A stretch of 64,000 nucleotides of DNA from Terrimonas sp. (GTDB lineage: Bacteria; Bacteroidota; Bacteroidia; Chitinophagales; Chitinophagaceae): NCBI RefSeq assembly GCF_003075435.1, contig NZ_QCZJ01000017.1:1-64000 (forward strand), written 5' to 3'. The translations under genes were made by a program, and so were the position numbers. Shown piece after piece: positions 42,196-52,235 of this stretch (position 1 is its first letter; each line of letters starts with the position of its first letter). Under the pieces are notes generated by a model that saw nothing but the letters and a program-made list of their open reading frames with translations, was not told the DNA's origin and did not search any database.

Positions 42196-43110
42196 TTATT
42201 CTTCCACCTTAGCAACAATATACTCATTCTCCACCGCCCCGTTTTCATACAGCTTTATGATAGCATACCCGGGCGGTGTCTCCTGGTAATAATAAGGCTG
42301 CGCGGATTTTTCATTTCCCTTACCCCACCAAAAACCGCTCATGGCGCCATTGCAAAAATAATCCACGCCATTGTACCATGCCCTGTCGAGTAAATGCTGA
42401 TGGCCGCTTAAGCAAACTTTTACTTTATCCCTATGTTTGTAAAACAATTGCTTCAGCTCTTTATGATCTTTATGCTGACCGCCTTCCCAGGTACCCGTAA
42501 CCGTTAGTATGGGGTAATGCGACATCAGTAATACAAAATGACCTTGCGGCACTTTATCTAATTCTTTCTTCAACCATTCCGTTTGCGCTTCACCCAACGC
42601 AATGCCTTTGTAATTGCCATCAAGGATGATAAAATGCCAGTTCTTTTTTGTAAAGCTGTAATAGTTATGCGGGATGCCCAGCCGTTTTACCGTATAAGGA
42701 ATACCATACATTTCATCGTCTTTTGAGGGTGCTGACCACCACGGATCATGATTGCCGATACAGCTGTATACTTCATATCCTTTCAGCGACTGCATGCATT
42801 CATCCCATACCGCCCATTGTTCGGTTACTCTTGCGCGTTGTACATTATCATACGAAGCATCGTGAATAGAATCGCCGCCATTCAAAAAGAAATCGACCTT
42901 ATGCTGCTTCACCATTTCCAGGCATTTTTTAAACCGCCCGGGTACATTTTCATCCGGCCGGATATGCACATCTGTGATGTGCGCAACCGTAAGTACCGGT
43001 TTTTTAGATTGATCTTTACTGCCTGCAACCGGCGTCGCCTGTATGCCTGATGCTCCTGCAACACCTGCTGCCGCGAGCGATGCGTTGCGAAGAAAAATTC
43101 TTCTTTTCAT
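42196..43110 (-). CDS. Exported metallophosphoesterase (calcineurin-like)
   Basis: 304 residues. The N-terminus has a twin-arginine-like leader, KRRIFLRNASLAAAGVAGAS. The metal-binding motifs are in order: HITDVHIRP, NGGDSIHD, IGNHDPWW, MSHYP and SGHQHLLDRA. This is a periplasmic phosphodiesterase or phosphatase; the substrate is not readable. It lies between the GH16 pseudogene and susD on the same strand. A terminator-like hairpin stands just upstream, so it may be transcribed separately from susCD. A sugar- or glycerophosphate substrate would fit the locus, but that is inference. Confidence 0.88.
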   Translation of the reverse strand: MKRRIFLRNASLAAAGVAGASGIQATPVAGSKDQSKKPVLTVAHITDVHIRPDENVPGRFKKCLEMVKQHKVDFFLNGGDSIHDASYDNVQRARVTEQWAVWDECMQSLKGYEVYSCIGNHDPWWSAPSKDDEMYGIPYTVKRLGIPHNYYSFTKKNWHFIILDGNYKGIALGEAQTEWLKKELDKVPQGHFVLLMSHYPILTVTGTWEGGQHKDHKELKQLFYKHRDKVKVCLSGHQHLLDRAWYNGVDYFCNGAMSGFWWGKGNEKSAQPYYYQETPPGYAIIKLYENGAVENEYIVAKVEE

Positions 43111-43125
43111 GAGTATATTTTCATG

Positions 43126-43167
43126 TAAAAAATAACCGGCGAGATAAAGATATATCCCACCGGTATT
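43126..43167 (-). terminator. Terminator-like hairpin after susD
   Basis: On the minus strand AATACCGGTGGGATA (43167-43153) pairs with TATCTCGCCGGTTATT (43146-43131) with one bulge and two mismatches, followed by a T-run (43132-43127). It starts 17 bases after the susD stop and 16 bases before the phosphoesterase ATG. It could reduce read-through into that gene. Confidence 0.55.
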
Positions 43168-43183
43168 TTTGCATCCCGTTTTT

Positions 43184-44989
43184 TTATTCCCAACCTGCCG
43201 GCTGGGTTAATTTTTTATTGCTTAGCATTACCTGTGAAGCAGGTATCGGGAAATAATAATATTTAGGTTCAACAAAATTGCGGGGCTGCGCCACATCTTT
43301 GGCAAACATAACAGTGCCCGATGTTCCGTTAGACAAAATAAAAGCTCCGTCAGAAAGATAATATTTCACAATTTTTTCTTTTACATCGGCGGGTAAACCC
43401 ACTATCGGGCTTTCGTCATCTTTAGATTGAAGAATGGCTATATCGGCTACACCGTCACCGGTTACATCCAGTCCGCCCAGCGCAGGCACATACATGCCAC
43501 CAGGATTTTGTGCCAGAAGCGACCCGGCTTTCCAGCGATACAGGTCATCCAGGCGGAACCCTTCACAAGCCAGCTCCACCCTGCGCTCACGGCGTATTTC
43601 AAGTATAACACCTTTATTTGCCCCCGTAACCAATGGATATTTACCGGCAAGGTAGGCATCAGGCGTACCATTTGCGGCTGCCAGGTCCAATGCAGGCATT
43701 CCTACTCTTGTTCTCAGCTTGTTGATGGTTGCGTCTATATCTCCCTGGTTCAGCGTTCCTGATTCTGCCTTTGCCTCAACATTTGTGAGTAATACTTCTG
43801 CATACCTGAAAATGGGCAGATCTGTATAGTTTAAAACCCAACCGCCTCTCAAAGCCGGATCACGCGGGTAAAACTTTACCTGTAAATAACCGCCAAAATT
43901 AGGGCGGGTAAGGTAAGGATTGCCACCCGGTGTTGTTACAAATCCCGGCGTCATGATCGTTTCAGCCAAACGCGGATCACGATTGGTAAACAGGTTTACA
44001 AAAGTTTTTGTTTCATATCCTGCCTGGGAGGTGAACGGTGTACCATCCGTCATTAAAAACTCATTTGCCAGGCTGGAGCTTAAAGCCCATTGCCAGTCTA
44101 ACACAACGTGGGTATTATTGGCAATGCCCTGTTCTTTATTATTTTTCTGGAGAAAGATCACTTCTTTATTTGCGGAAAGATCATTGCTTTCGAATAATGC
44201 CCGGTATCCGGCAGCCCCGGTGCCGGTAATTTGAAAACCACCGTTATCCATTATTTCCTGTGAGGCGGATACAGCACGCTGAAGAAAAGTTTGTGCCGAA
44301 GATTCCAGCCCCAGCTCGTTATGGTATTTGCGGTAGGTTCCTTCGTGCAATGCAACCCTTGCCAGCAATGTTAACGCGCCCCATTTGGTTACATATGTAT
44401 TGTTGGTACGTGCAGGTAATACATTCGCTGCCGCATATTCCAGGTCAGCCATTATTGAATCCATCACCGCAGTACGTGGATCTTTGGCCTTTTGCAACAT
44501 ATCTTCTTCTTTATTGCCCAGCACACGCGAATACCAGGGAACATCGCCGTAACGCTTTACCATATTAAAGTAGAAGTTGGCCCTGAAAAAACGTGCCACA
44601 CCAATGTAATGATTGATGACAACCTGGTCTCCTGTGGTTTTGCCAACATTATCCAGCATAAAATTGATGTTGCGCAACATACCCCAGGTGCCTTGATCCC
44701 AGCCTTTGGTATTGCCCGGGGTTACACCTCCGCGAATGAGATTATCTATCTCGCTGCTGCCGGTATAAATGGAGATGTTATCGGAAAATTTATCTGCCGC
44801 CTCTACATCAGCCCATATAGCACGAAGCTGCTGGGTATACAAACCATTAGTATAGGTTTCCAGGTCGGCTGTTGTATTAAAAAAGTCGTTGCCGGTAATA
44901 GCCGTTGCGGGTGTGCGCTGTAAAAAATCTTTTTTACACGAAACACCCAGTAGAGCGACTACTAAAAATATATATGAAATTCGTTTCAT
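43184..44989 (-). CDS. SusD/RagB family outer-membrane lipoprotein
   Basis: 601 residues from the ATG at 44989 (MKRISYIFLVVALLGVSCKKDFL); an upstream in-frame ATG would add 30 residues that do not look like a signal. The lipobox is LLGVSCKKDF. SusD-like features are the N-terminal DFLQRTPATAITGNDFF, a helical TPR region (VARFFRANFYFNMVKRYGDVPW), and a C-terminal GFRLDDLYRWK. It caps the TonB-dependent transporter encoded 108 bases upstream and selects its glycan ligand. The substrate is not defined by sequence; a beta-glucan is suggested by the neighbouring GH16 remains. Confidence 0.93.
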   Translation of the reverse strand: MKRISYIFLVVALLGVSCKKDFLQRTPATAITGNDFFNTTADLETYTNGLYTQQLRAIWADVEAADKFSDNISIYTGSSEIDNLIRGGVTPGNTKGWDQGTWGMLRNINFMLDNVGKTTGDQVVINHYIGVARFFRANFYFNMVKRYGDVPWYSRVLGNKEEDMLQKAKDPRTAVMDSIMADLEYAAANVLPARTNNTYVTKWGALTLLARVALHEGTYRKYHNELGLESSAQTFLQRAVSASQEIMDNGGFQITGTGAAGYRALFESNDLSANKEVIFLQKNNKEQGIANNTHVVLDWQWALSSSLANEFLMTDGTPFTSQAGYETKTFVNLFTNRDPRLAETIMTPGFVTTPGGNPYLTRPNFGGYLQVKFYPRDPALRGGWVLNYTDLPIFRYAEVLLTNVEAKAESGTLNQGDIDATINKLRTRVGMPALDLAAANGTPDAYLAGKYPLVTGANKGVILEIRRERRVELACEGFRLDDLYRWKAGSLLAQNPGGMYVPALGGLDVTGDGVADIAILQSKDDESPIVGLPADVKEKIVKYYLSDGAFILSNGTSGTVMFAKDVAQPRNFVEPKYYYFPIPASQVMLSNKKLTQPAGWE

Positions 44990-45097
44990 CAGTTGATTTT
45001 TTATTTTTTTAATTTGACCTGATGTCTCTTCGCACAGACATTTCTTTATATGAGAAATATGTATTTTGCTCCATTTCATCTTAAAGAAATTAATGCA

Positions 45098-48000
45098 TTA
45101 AAAATTCAGGTTTAAACCAAAAGAGTAAGTGCGCTGGAAAGGATATGCCGCCTGCGGCCTGTTACCGTCACCCAACGATTCCGGGTCAAGCTTTACTTTT
45201 AAATGCGTTATTTCAAAAACATTTTCCGCACTAAAGTAAAAACGAACTTTGGCCAGCTTTAACCTTTGCAATACAGACTTAGGCAAAGCATAGCCGATTG
45301 TTACGTTTTTAACGCGCATATAAGCGCCGTTCTGCATATATCGCGAATTGGGTTTTGCCAGGGGTGATAATGCATCTTCTGCTGTATACGCACGTACGGC
45401 AGGAAAATATGTATTTGGATTTTCCGGTGTCCAGTGATCCATATTTAACGTGTTTATATTGGTCCAAGGCTGCGCGTAAATACCCCAGAAGTAAATATTT
45501 GAGTTACCGGGATACCAGTCTCTCTTACCAATACCCTGCATAAATACACGCAGGTCAATTCCTTTCCAGCCGGCAGAAAGATCAATGCCATAAGGATAAC
45601 GCGGGCTCTTGTTACCAACGATATGCATATCGCCGGGATTATCTACCGTTCTGTCTCCATAATTGATCACACCGTCTTTGTTAAGATCAACAAACTTAAG
45701 ATCGCCGGGATAGAAATTATACCCCTGGTCATCTTCACCAAAATCGCGTTGGTTAGGCGAGTTTGCTATTTCCTGCTCATCTTTAAAATAACCGGCAATT
45801 TCAGCGCCCCATATTTCACCTATTTCTCTTCCTTCGTAATAGTTGCCGTAAGTATTACCAAGGTATTTTGTAGGATTGTCATACTTGGTAACCCATGAGC
45901 GGTTGTCTGCTAAAGTAAAGGTAAGGTTATACCAGAATGGAGAACCTGCGAGGGTTGTATTGTCTCTCCAGTTCAAACGCAACTCCCAACCTTTGGTTTT
46001 CAAATCCCCGTTATTTTCTGTGGGTGCATCTGCGCCATACACAGCAGGAAGCTCCTGTCCGGGTATCAGCATGTCTCTTGTATAGCGGGTATATTTATCA
46101 AAATTCAGGTTAAACCTGTTTTTAAACATAGAAAGATCAACACCAAAGTTCACACTGGCAATGCTTTCCCAGCTAAAGTTATCCGATACCGGTTTGGGGC
46201 TGCCCACAATGGTAGGCCTGCCTGACCCTAATATGATATTACCCTGGCCGGTAACAGGTAAAATAGGCAGATAAGGGTAAGTGTCAAAATAAGGGAAATC
46301 CCTGTTATTAATAAATGTCTGGTTACCCAGGCTTCCTACGGAAGCTCTCAGCTTAAACACATCAAGGGAAAGTGCATTGCTGATACCTTTAAAAAAGTTT
46401 TCATCAGATACTACCCAACCCACAGATGCAGAAGGGAAGAATCCCCATCTCTTGCCTTCAGGGAAACGTGATGAGCCATCATACCGCCCGTTAAGCTCAA
46501 GAAGATACTTTTCCTTGAAATTATACCCCAGGCGATAGAACAGCCCCTGTACCGCCCAGTCTTTTATCTGCTCGCTCATCGTCATAGTACCGGTGCTTAA
46601 ATCTATGGAAGGCAGCGAGGGAGAGATCAGCCCGTTTTTTCTTGCAGAAAAATAAGCGTTATTGTAGTACTCGCTGTTAAAGCCAACAAGCGCCTGCAAA
46701 AAATGGTCTCCAAAGTTTTTATGGAAATCAGTGTATATATTATATACGTTGTATCTTGTGGTAGTGTTCTGATCCTGCGCCCAGGTATTAGAGAAAGTAT
46801 ATTGTGGCGCCAGGTTCGGACCTGCTTTATATGCCACAGGTATATCGTAAGAGCGTATTACATTGGACCCTCTTCTGAAGGTAGCTTCCGCGTTAAAATC
46901 CCACACATCTTTAATCAAAGCCGCTTTTGCAGAGAACGTAGTAACGTATTCGTTGAGCTTATCCCTGCGTCTTCCTCCCTCCTGTAATGCTCCCAGCACC
47001 GGAGCGCCTGCCGCGGTCCAGCTTCCATCCGGATTTTTAGGAACATCTAATGAATTGGTGCGGTTTACATTCCAGAAGAAATCCCCGTCTAAGAAAACCG
47101 GGGCTTCATAGTCGGTGCTGGTGAGCTGTGTATTATTAGAAATTTTCAGCCAGTTGGTTATATCAAAGTCTACTTTACCTCTCAGGTTGTAACGGTTAAA
47201 AATATCGTTACCGTATTTCAGTAAACCATCCTGGCGGTAATAATCCCCGGAAAGATAATAGCTTAGTTTCTCCGTCCGTTTTGAAATGCTGATATTGGTA
47301 TTATAGGTAGGCGCTGAATTGTTATAAGCTTCTTTCAACCAGTTTGTAGCACCGGTATATACCCAGTTGTTACCATTGTCAGCAAGGACAACAGCGGGTA
47401 AGGAAGGATCTTGTGAACGTTGTTTTGCATACTCCCTTACTGATTCCGGGTATAGGTTGTAGAGCGGTTTTCCCGCTTCTGTTTTCATTTCCATCACCGT
47501 ATACGGATCGGTAACCAGTTCAGGCATTTTACCGATGGTACGATAGCCCACCATTCCGTTCACCGCTACATTCAGCTTGTTACCTTTTGCCTTTTTGGTG
47601 GTGATCAATACCACACCAAAAGCACCACGTGCGCCATATATGGCTGAAGCGGCAGCATCTTTCAATACTGAAACAGTTTCTACATCATTCGGGTTAATAC
47701 GTGCTACCTCATCCATGCTGTAAGGAATATTATCCACAAGAATTAACGGATCGCCACCATTGATGCTTGTAAAGCCGCGGATATTAAAAGCAGGATTGGT
47801 GGTGGCTCTGCCGTTAGAGCTTGTTATGTTCAGGTTAGGTATCAATCCCTGTAAACCGGAACCTAAATTGGCTATAGGCCTGCTTTCGAGCTGCCTGGCG
47901 GTTACCATATCTACCGCACCGGTAAGATTTACTTTTTTCTGCGTGCCGAAACCTACAACTACAACTTCGTCAAGATTTTTATCGCCGGGTGTTAACTGTA

Positions 48001-48589
48001 TATTGATGATCTCATCTTTTTTTACACTTACCTCTTTTGTAATATAACCGATAAAAGAAATTTCAAGTACGCTGTTGTCCGGAACTTCAATAGTAAATGT
48101 CCCATCTGCACCGGTAGATACCCCGGAAGTGCTGCCTTTAAGACGAATGCTTACTCCCTGCAATGGCTGGCCGTTCTCATCTGCGATAGTGCCTTTTACA
48201 ATACGGCTGTTAAGCTCTTTGGCAGCAGCGCTTAATACAACAAGATTATCATTGAGTATACGATATCTTAAACTAGTATTGCTTAATACGGTATTAAGCA
48301 CTGTTTGTATAGACGCTTTTGTTACATCCAGGTTGATTTTAGTATCCTTAGGCAATTGTGCATCTTCATATAAAAACCTGTAATCGGTTTGCCTTTGTAT
48401 AATGTTGAACAGTTTTTTAAGTTCAACATTCTTCACGGAAATGCTTATATCGCTCTGCGAATAGCCGGTGGCAGAAGCCTGGAGACATACTACAATTAAA
48501 AAGATTGCAGTTAATTTCATGATAATAAGCAGTTTGAGAAATTTTGGACAAGTACCCCCCGCTGATGGGAATACAATCAGTTTTTTCAT
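45098..48589 (-). CDS. SusC/RagA TonB-dependent transporter with STN signalling domain
   Basis: 1,163 residues. After the signal peptide comes an STN domain (residues about 48-120, ISISVKNVELKKLFNIIQRQTDYRF), which talks to a periplasmic anti-sigma factor. A carboxypeptidase-like domain follows (GTIADENGQPLQGVSIRLKG), then a TonB box/plug (DEVVVVGFGTQKKVNLTGAV, NIRGFTSINGGDPLILVD) and a 22-strand barrel ending in RTYSFGLNLNF. It imports a ligand selected by SusD. The STN domain together with the FecR and sigma genes just upstream implies ligand-induced expression. No frame break is seen. Confidence 0.93.
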   Translation of the reverse strand: MKKLIVFPSAGGTCPKFLKLLIIMKLTAIFLIVVCLQASATGYSQSDISISVKNVELKKLFNIIQRQTDYRFLYEDAQLPKDTKINLDVTKASIQTVLNTVLSNTSLRYRILNDNLVVLSAAAKELNSRIVKGTIADENGQPLQGVSIRLKGSTSGVSTGADGTFTIEVPDNSVLEISFIGYITKEVSVKKDEIINIQLTPGDKNLDEVVVVGFGTQKKVNLTGAVDMVTARQLESRPIANLGSGLQGLIPNLNITSSNGRATTNPAFNIRGFTSINGGDPLILVDNIPYSMDEVARINPNDVETVSVLKDAAASAIYGARGAFGVVLITTKKAKGNKLNVAVNGMVGYRTIGKMPELVTDPYTVMEMKTEAGKPLYNLYPESVREYAKQRSQDPSLPAVVLADNGNNWVYTGATNWLKEAYNNSAPTYNTNISISKRTEKLSYYLSGDYYRQDGLLKYGNDIFNRYNLRGKVDFDITNWLKISNNTQLTSTDYEAPVFLDGDFFWNVNRTNSLDVPKNPDGSWTAAGAPVLGALQEGGRRRDKLNEYVTTFSAKAALIKDVWDFNAEATFRRGSNVIRSYDIPVAYKAGPNLAPQYTFSNTWAQDQNTTTRYNVYNIYTDFHKNFGDHFLQALVGFNSEYYNNAYFSARKNGLISPSLPSIDLSTGTMTMSEQIKDWAVQGLFYRLGYNFKEKYLLELNGRYDGSSRFPEGKRWGFFPSASVGWVVSDENFFKGISNALSLDVFKLRASVGSLGNQTFINNRDFPYFDTYPYLPILPVTGQGNIILGSGRPTIVGSPKPVSDNFSWESIASVNFGVDLSMFKNRFNLNFDKYTRYTRDMLIPGQELPAVYGADAPTENNGDLKTKGWELRLNWRDNTTLAGSPFWYNLTFTLADNRSWVTKYDNPTKYLGNTYGNYYEGREIGEIWGAEIAGYFKDEQEIANSPNQRDFGEDDQGYNFYPGDLKFVDLNKDGVINYGDRTVDNPGDMHIVGNKSPRYPYGIDLSAGWKGIDLRVFMQGIGKRDWYPGNSNIYFWGIYAQPWTNINTLNMDHWTPENPNTYFPAVRAYTAEDALSPLAKPNSRYMQNGAYMRVKNVTIGYALPKSVLQRLKLAKVRFYFSAENVFEITHLKVKLDPESLGDGNRPQAAYPFQRTYSFGLNLNF

Positions 48590-48671
48590 AATTTTACTAA
48601 TCTTAAGTTTAAAGAATGGGTATATGCTACCTGCCAGGGATCGCTATACCTTTTTACGTTAAGTATCAAAG

Positions 48672-48700
48672 GAGAGATGTAACAGCATCTCTCTTTTTTT
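48672..48700 (+). terminator. Plus-strand intrinsic terminator between susC and fecR (opposite to both genes)
   Basis: GAGAGATG (48672-48679) pairs with CATCTCTC (48686-48693) around TAACAG, followed by seven T (48694-48700). Oriented on the plus strand, it is antisense to both flanking minus-strand genes. Read on the minus strand the hairpin has no T-run, so it is not a good terminator for fecR. Confidence 0.6.
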
Positions 48701-48748
48701 GTCAGGGATGAATCTCTTTTTTCAAGCCATATGCAGTTTGGGTTTTGG

Positions 48749-49870
48749 TTATTTAATATATACCGTATTTCCTTTTATTTCGAATTGAAAACTATTGGTG
48801 AATTGTAATCCCTGCAGCGCTGTTGTTATATCTTCTTTTTTAAATGCCCCTGAAAAGTTCTTGTTTGCCAGTTCGTTGTTTTGCAGCACTATTTCCACAT
48901 TATACCATTTCTCCATTTTGCTGATCACCTCGGTAAAAACTTCGTTATCAAAAACCAGTTCGTTCTGCACCCATGATATTTCAGGAATGACATTGTACCG
49001 GCTGCCGTCCAGTTGCTGTATGTGATAAAGGTTATGTTTTACTGAAGCTTTTTCCGGCTTTGGCGATTCAGCAACGACAACATTCGTTGTATCTGCATCA
49101 GCCACATCGAGCACAATTTTTTCATTGGGCTTCAGTAATATTTTTCTTTCCGGGTCTTTATTGGTTGTCAGCTCTACCGCCCCGCGTATAAGTGAAGTTT
49201 CTACCCGGTTATTATCAGGATAGCTCCTCACATTGAAGGCGGTACCCTTCACCCAGATATTTACATTTTTAGCATGTACTACCATCGGTGCATCCGCGTT
49301 ATGGGCTACATCAAAGAAAGCTTCGCCAATCAGCACTACTTCTCTTTTATCTATGCCAAAATCCGCATTATAGGCAATGCGGCTATCGCTGTTCAGCCAA
49401 ACAATTGTTCCATCCGGCAGCACGGTTTTTGACCGGGTGCCGGGCATGGTATTCATTTCATTGGTATTTGTATCAGTTGCTGCTACCTGTTTTTGCTCCG
49501 GGCTGGTATGCCGTAAAAAATATACAGCAGCCAGCGTAATAAATACCAGGCCTGCCGCTGCTACCATCCATTTTTTATACATAGAAAAAACAGAAGGGCG
49601 TGCCGGAGATGCTTCAGGCGCAGTATTGCTTACAAAATCTTCCGGGAACTGTTCGCCAAGCTTTGACTGAAGCTTATTCCATTGGGACTTCTTTTGGTCA
49701 GCACTGCGCTCCGGCTTTACGGGATGTTCAAAGAAATTGGTATACAGTTCTGCCTTATAAGCCATCTCCGGGTCATCATTCAGCAGTTCCTGCAGCGCTC
49801 TCAACTCGTCAAGTGTCGCTTCACCTGAGAGTTTTCGTGAAATTAAATGCCAGATATGGTTATTTATCAT
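48749..49870 (-). CDS. FecR-type anti-sigma factor
   Basis: 373 residues. The N-terminal cytoplasmic part (LISRKLSGEATLDELRALQELL) would hold the sigma factor. One transmembrane helix lies near residues 103-120 (WMVAAAGLVFITLAAVYFL). The periplasmic FecR domain has TMPGTRSKTVLPDGTIVWLNSDSRIAYNADFG and VKGTAFNVRSYPDNNRVETSLIRGAVEL, and a C-terminal DUF4974-like STN-binding segment (ISKMEKWYNVEIVLQNNEL). It passes the transporter signal to the ECF sigma factor encoded 79 bases upstream. Confidence 0.92.
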   Translation of the reverse strand: MINNHIWHLISRKLSGEATLDELRALQELLNDDPEMAYKAELYTNFFEHPVKPERSADQKKSQWNKLQSKLGEQFPEDFVSNTAPEASPARPSVFSMYKKWMVAAAGLVFITLAAVYFLRHTSPEQKQVAATDTNTNEMNTMPGTRSKTVLPDGTIVWLNSDSRIAYNADFGIDKREVVLIGEAFFDVAHNADAPMVVHAKNVNIWVKGTAFNVRSYPDNNRVETSLIRGAVELTTNKDPERKILLKPNEKIVLDVADADTTNVVVAESPKPEKASVKHNLYHIQQLDGSRYNVIPEISWVQNELVFDNEVFTEVISKMEKWYNVEIVLQNNELANKNFSGAFKKEDITTALQGLQFTNSFQFEIKGNTVYIK

Positions 49871-49949
49871 ACAATCCGATAGGTATACTTACCTGAAGGA
49901 TCCGGAAATAGAAAGAATCCCCTAAAACAACTCAGAAAAAAATTGAAAA

Positions 49950-50513
49950 TTATTTTTCAAGCAAAAAAGAAAGGGATTGAGTGATTTTTTTTGCCGCGAT
50001 AGCCATCTGGGCATCAATGGTTTTTACGGAAATGTTCAAAACCTGGGCTATTTCTTTATACTTTAAGCCATCCTCACGCACCAGCTTAAAAATAAGCCGG
50101 CATTTGGGCGGCAGGTTCTCTACTGCCTGGTGTATGTATTTTAATACCTCTTTTGAAACCATCAGGTCTTCCGGGCTACGGGATGTTGCAGCTATATTAT
50201 TCAGGAGAAGATCATTAAGGTTAAAATCTTCTACCTGCTTATTTCGTGTAAGGTGCTTTATGCAAAGGTTTTTTACAGAAACATAGAGATAGACTTTCAG
50301 GTTATCAATTTCCAGCAGGCGGCTCCTGTTGCGCCATACGTTTACAAATGTGTCAGACACGATTTCTTCCGCAACAGCTTCATCTTTCACAAAGCAAACA
50401 GCGAGATTGAACAATGCATCGTTATAATGAAAAAACACTTTTTCATAAGCAGCCTCATCATTGAATAATGCCACCCGCTCTACCCAATACTGTATCTGCA
50501 GTTCGTTTTGCAT
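49950..50513 (-). CDS. ECF RNA polymerase sigma factor (Bacteroides expansion type)
   Basis: 187 residues. Region 2 has YHNDALFNLAVCFVKDEAVAEEIVSDTFVNVWRNR and region 4 has LPPKCRLIFKLVREDGLKYKEIAQVLNISVKTIDAQMAIA. The short linker is typical of ECF sigma factors in Bacteroidota sigma/anti-sigma/SusCD cascades. It should direct transcription of the susCD genes and perhaps itself when FecR releases it. No clear promoter was read upstream. Confidence 0.93.
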   Translation of the reverse strand: MQNELQIQYWVERVALFNDEAAYEKVFFHYNDALFNLAVCFVKDEAVAEEIVSDTFVNVWRNRSRLLEIDNLKVYLYVSVKNLCIKHLTRNKQVEDFNLNDLLLNNIAATSRSPEDLMVSKEVLKYIHQAVENLPPKCRLIFKLVREDGLKYKEIAQVLNISVKTIDAQMAIAAKKITQSLSFLLEK

Positions 50514-50690
50514 GCCGCAACAAATTAGTATTTCAACCCAACTTGAGACAGCAATATAGATTATGTTTTCCTTAAATCATATGATTAAACAAATGCAAAC
50601 GATTTCGTTGTTTTTAGTACACCGTATTTTTCAATGTATTGCCTGTTTACAGGTTTAAAATCATTAAAGCGAGATGTTTTCGCTTCCAAA

Positions 50691-52157
50691 CTACCTTATC
50701 TTCTCCTTTACCAATGCCCGTAAATCTGAAATGGCAATACGCTCCTGCTGCATGGTATCACGGTAACGTATAGTAACTGTTTGGTCTTCTTTTGTTTGAT
50801 GATCAACTGTTATACAAAAAGGTGTTCCTATAGCATCCATTCTGCGGTAGCGTTTACCTATCGCGTCTTTTTCTTCATAAAAGCAATAGAAATCTTCACG
50901 GCAGTCATTCATTATTGCTCTTGCTATTTCAGGCAACCCGTCTTTTTTGGTTAACGGAAGAATAGCCAGTTTTATAGGAGCAAGCTTTGCAGGAATACGG
51001 AGCACGGTACGCGTTTCTGCAGCCCCGTCTTCCCTAGGAATAACTTCTTCGTCATACGCCTGTGATAAGATCAGCAGGAACATACGGTCTAAGCCGATTG
51101 AAGTTTCAATTACATACGGCACATAATTGCCATAAGGCTTACCGGTTGTTTCATCAATATCATTATCAAAATACTGCAGTTTCTTTTTACTGTATACCTG
51201 GTGCTGGCTCAGGTCATAATCACTGCGGCTATGAATTCCTTCCACTTCTTTAAAGCCGATAGGGAATTCGAATTCAATATCACAGGCTTCCTTGGCATAA
51301 TGCGCCAGTTTTACGTGATCGTGGTAGCGGTATTTTTCAGCAGGAATACCTAAGCTGAGATGCCATTGCAGCCTTGCTTCTTTCCAGTATTTATACCAGT
51401 CTCCTTCTGTGCCGGGGCGGATAAAGAACTGCATTTCCATCTGCTCAAATTCACGCATACGGAAGATGAACTGGCGCGCTACAATTTCATTGCGGAATGC
51501 TTTTCCTGTTTGAGCAATACCAAAAGGCACTTTCATTCTGGCCGTTTTCTGCACATTCAAAAAGTTCACGAAAATACCCTGCGCGGTTTCGGGGCGCAGG
51601 TAAACAATATTCTCGTCTTCATTTACTTCTGCGGCAACGGCACCGAATTCTGTTTTAAACATCAGGTTAAACTGGCGAACATCTGTCCAGTTAGCAGTAC
51701 CGCTGATGCTGCATTTTATTTTATTGTCTTCAATTAATTTTTTCAATCCTGCAAAATCTTCTGCTGCAAGTAATTTATCCATTGCGGCTATTAACACATT
51801 TCCTTCTTCTTTGGATAATGTTTCTACATGCGCTTCAATCAGATGATCTACCCGGTATCTTTTTTTGCTGTCTTTATTATCAATCATCGGGTCGCTGAAA
51901 TTATCCACATGGCCGGATGCCTTCCATGTAGTGGGATGCATAAATATAGCGGCATCAACACCTACAATATTTTCGTGTAGTTGTGTCATGCTTTTCCACC
52001 AGTAGTCGCGTATATTTTTTTTCAGTTCACTACCCCAGGGACCGTAATCGTATACGGCGCTTAGTCCATCATAAATTTCGCTGCTGGGAAATACAAAGCC
52101 ATATTCTTTTGCGTGGGCAATAATCGCCTGGAACCTGTTATTATCTTGAGTTGCCAT
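50691..52157 (-). CDS. glyS: Glycyl-tRNA synthetase (dimeric, class II)
   Basis: 488 residues. It opens with IIAHAKEYGFVFPSSEIYDGLSAVYDYGPWGSELKKNI, the class II GlyRS start. Motif 2 is FRNEIVARQFIFRMREFEQMEMQFF, motif 3 is IETSIGLDRMFLLIL, and a C-terminal anticodon-binding domain covers the last 100 residues or so (LAPIKLAILPLTKKDGLPE). This is the alpha2 type (sometimes named glyQS), not the alpha2beta2 bacterial type. A TATCTTTG box stands eight bases before the ATG, so the leader is very short. Confidence 0.95.
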   Translation of the reverse strand: MATQDNNRFQAIIAHAKEYGFVFPSSEIYDGLSAVYDYGPWGSELKKNIRDYWWKSMTQLHENIVGVDAAIFMHPTTWKASGHVDNFSDPMIDNKDSKKRYRVDHLIEAHVETLSKEEGNVLIAAMDKLLAAEDFAGLKKLIEDNKIKCSISGTANWTDVRQFNLMFKTEFGAVAAEVNEDENIVYLRPETAQGIFVNFLNVQKTARMKVPFGIAQTGKAFRNEIVARQFIFRMREFEQMEMQFFIRPGTEGDWYKYWKEARLQWHLSLGIPAEKYRYHDHVKLAHYAKEACDIEFEFPIGFKEVEGIHSRSDYDLSQHQVYSKKKLQYFDNDIDETTGKPYGNYVPYVIETSIGLDRMFLLILSQAYDEEVIPREDGAAETRTVLRIPAKLAPIKLAILPLTKKDGLPEIARAIMNDCREDFYCFYEEKDAIGKRYRRMDAIGTPFCITVDHQTKEDQTVTIRYRDTMQQERIAISDLRALVKEKIR

Positions 52158-52164
52158 AAGGGCG

Positions 52165-52172
52165 CAAAGATA
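52165..52172 (-). promoter_or_regulatory. -7 box of glyS with a near-leaderless transcript
   Basis: On the minus strand TATCTTTG (52172-52165) matches TAnnTTTG exactly and ends eight bases before the ATG. The start of transcription would fall within a few bases of the ATG. No clear -33 box is seen at the expected spacing. Confidence 0.5.
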
Positions 52173-52235
52173 GGAGATATGGGGAAAATTTGATAAAGCG
52201 GAAATTAGCAGTCAGGTATCATGTATCAGCTCTCA

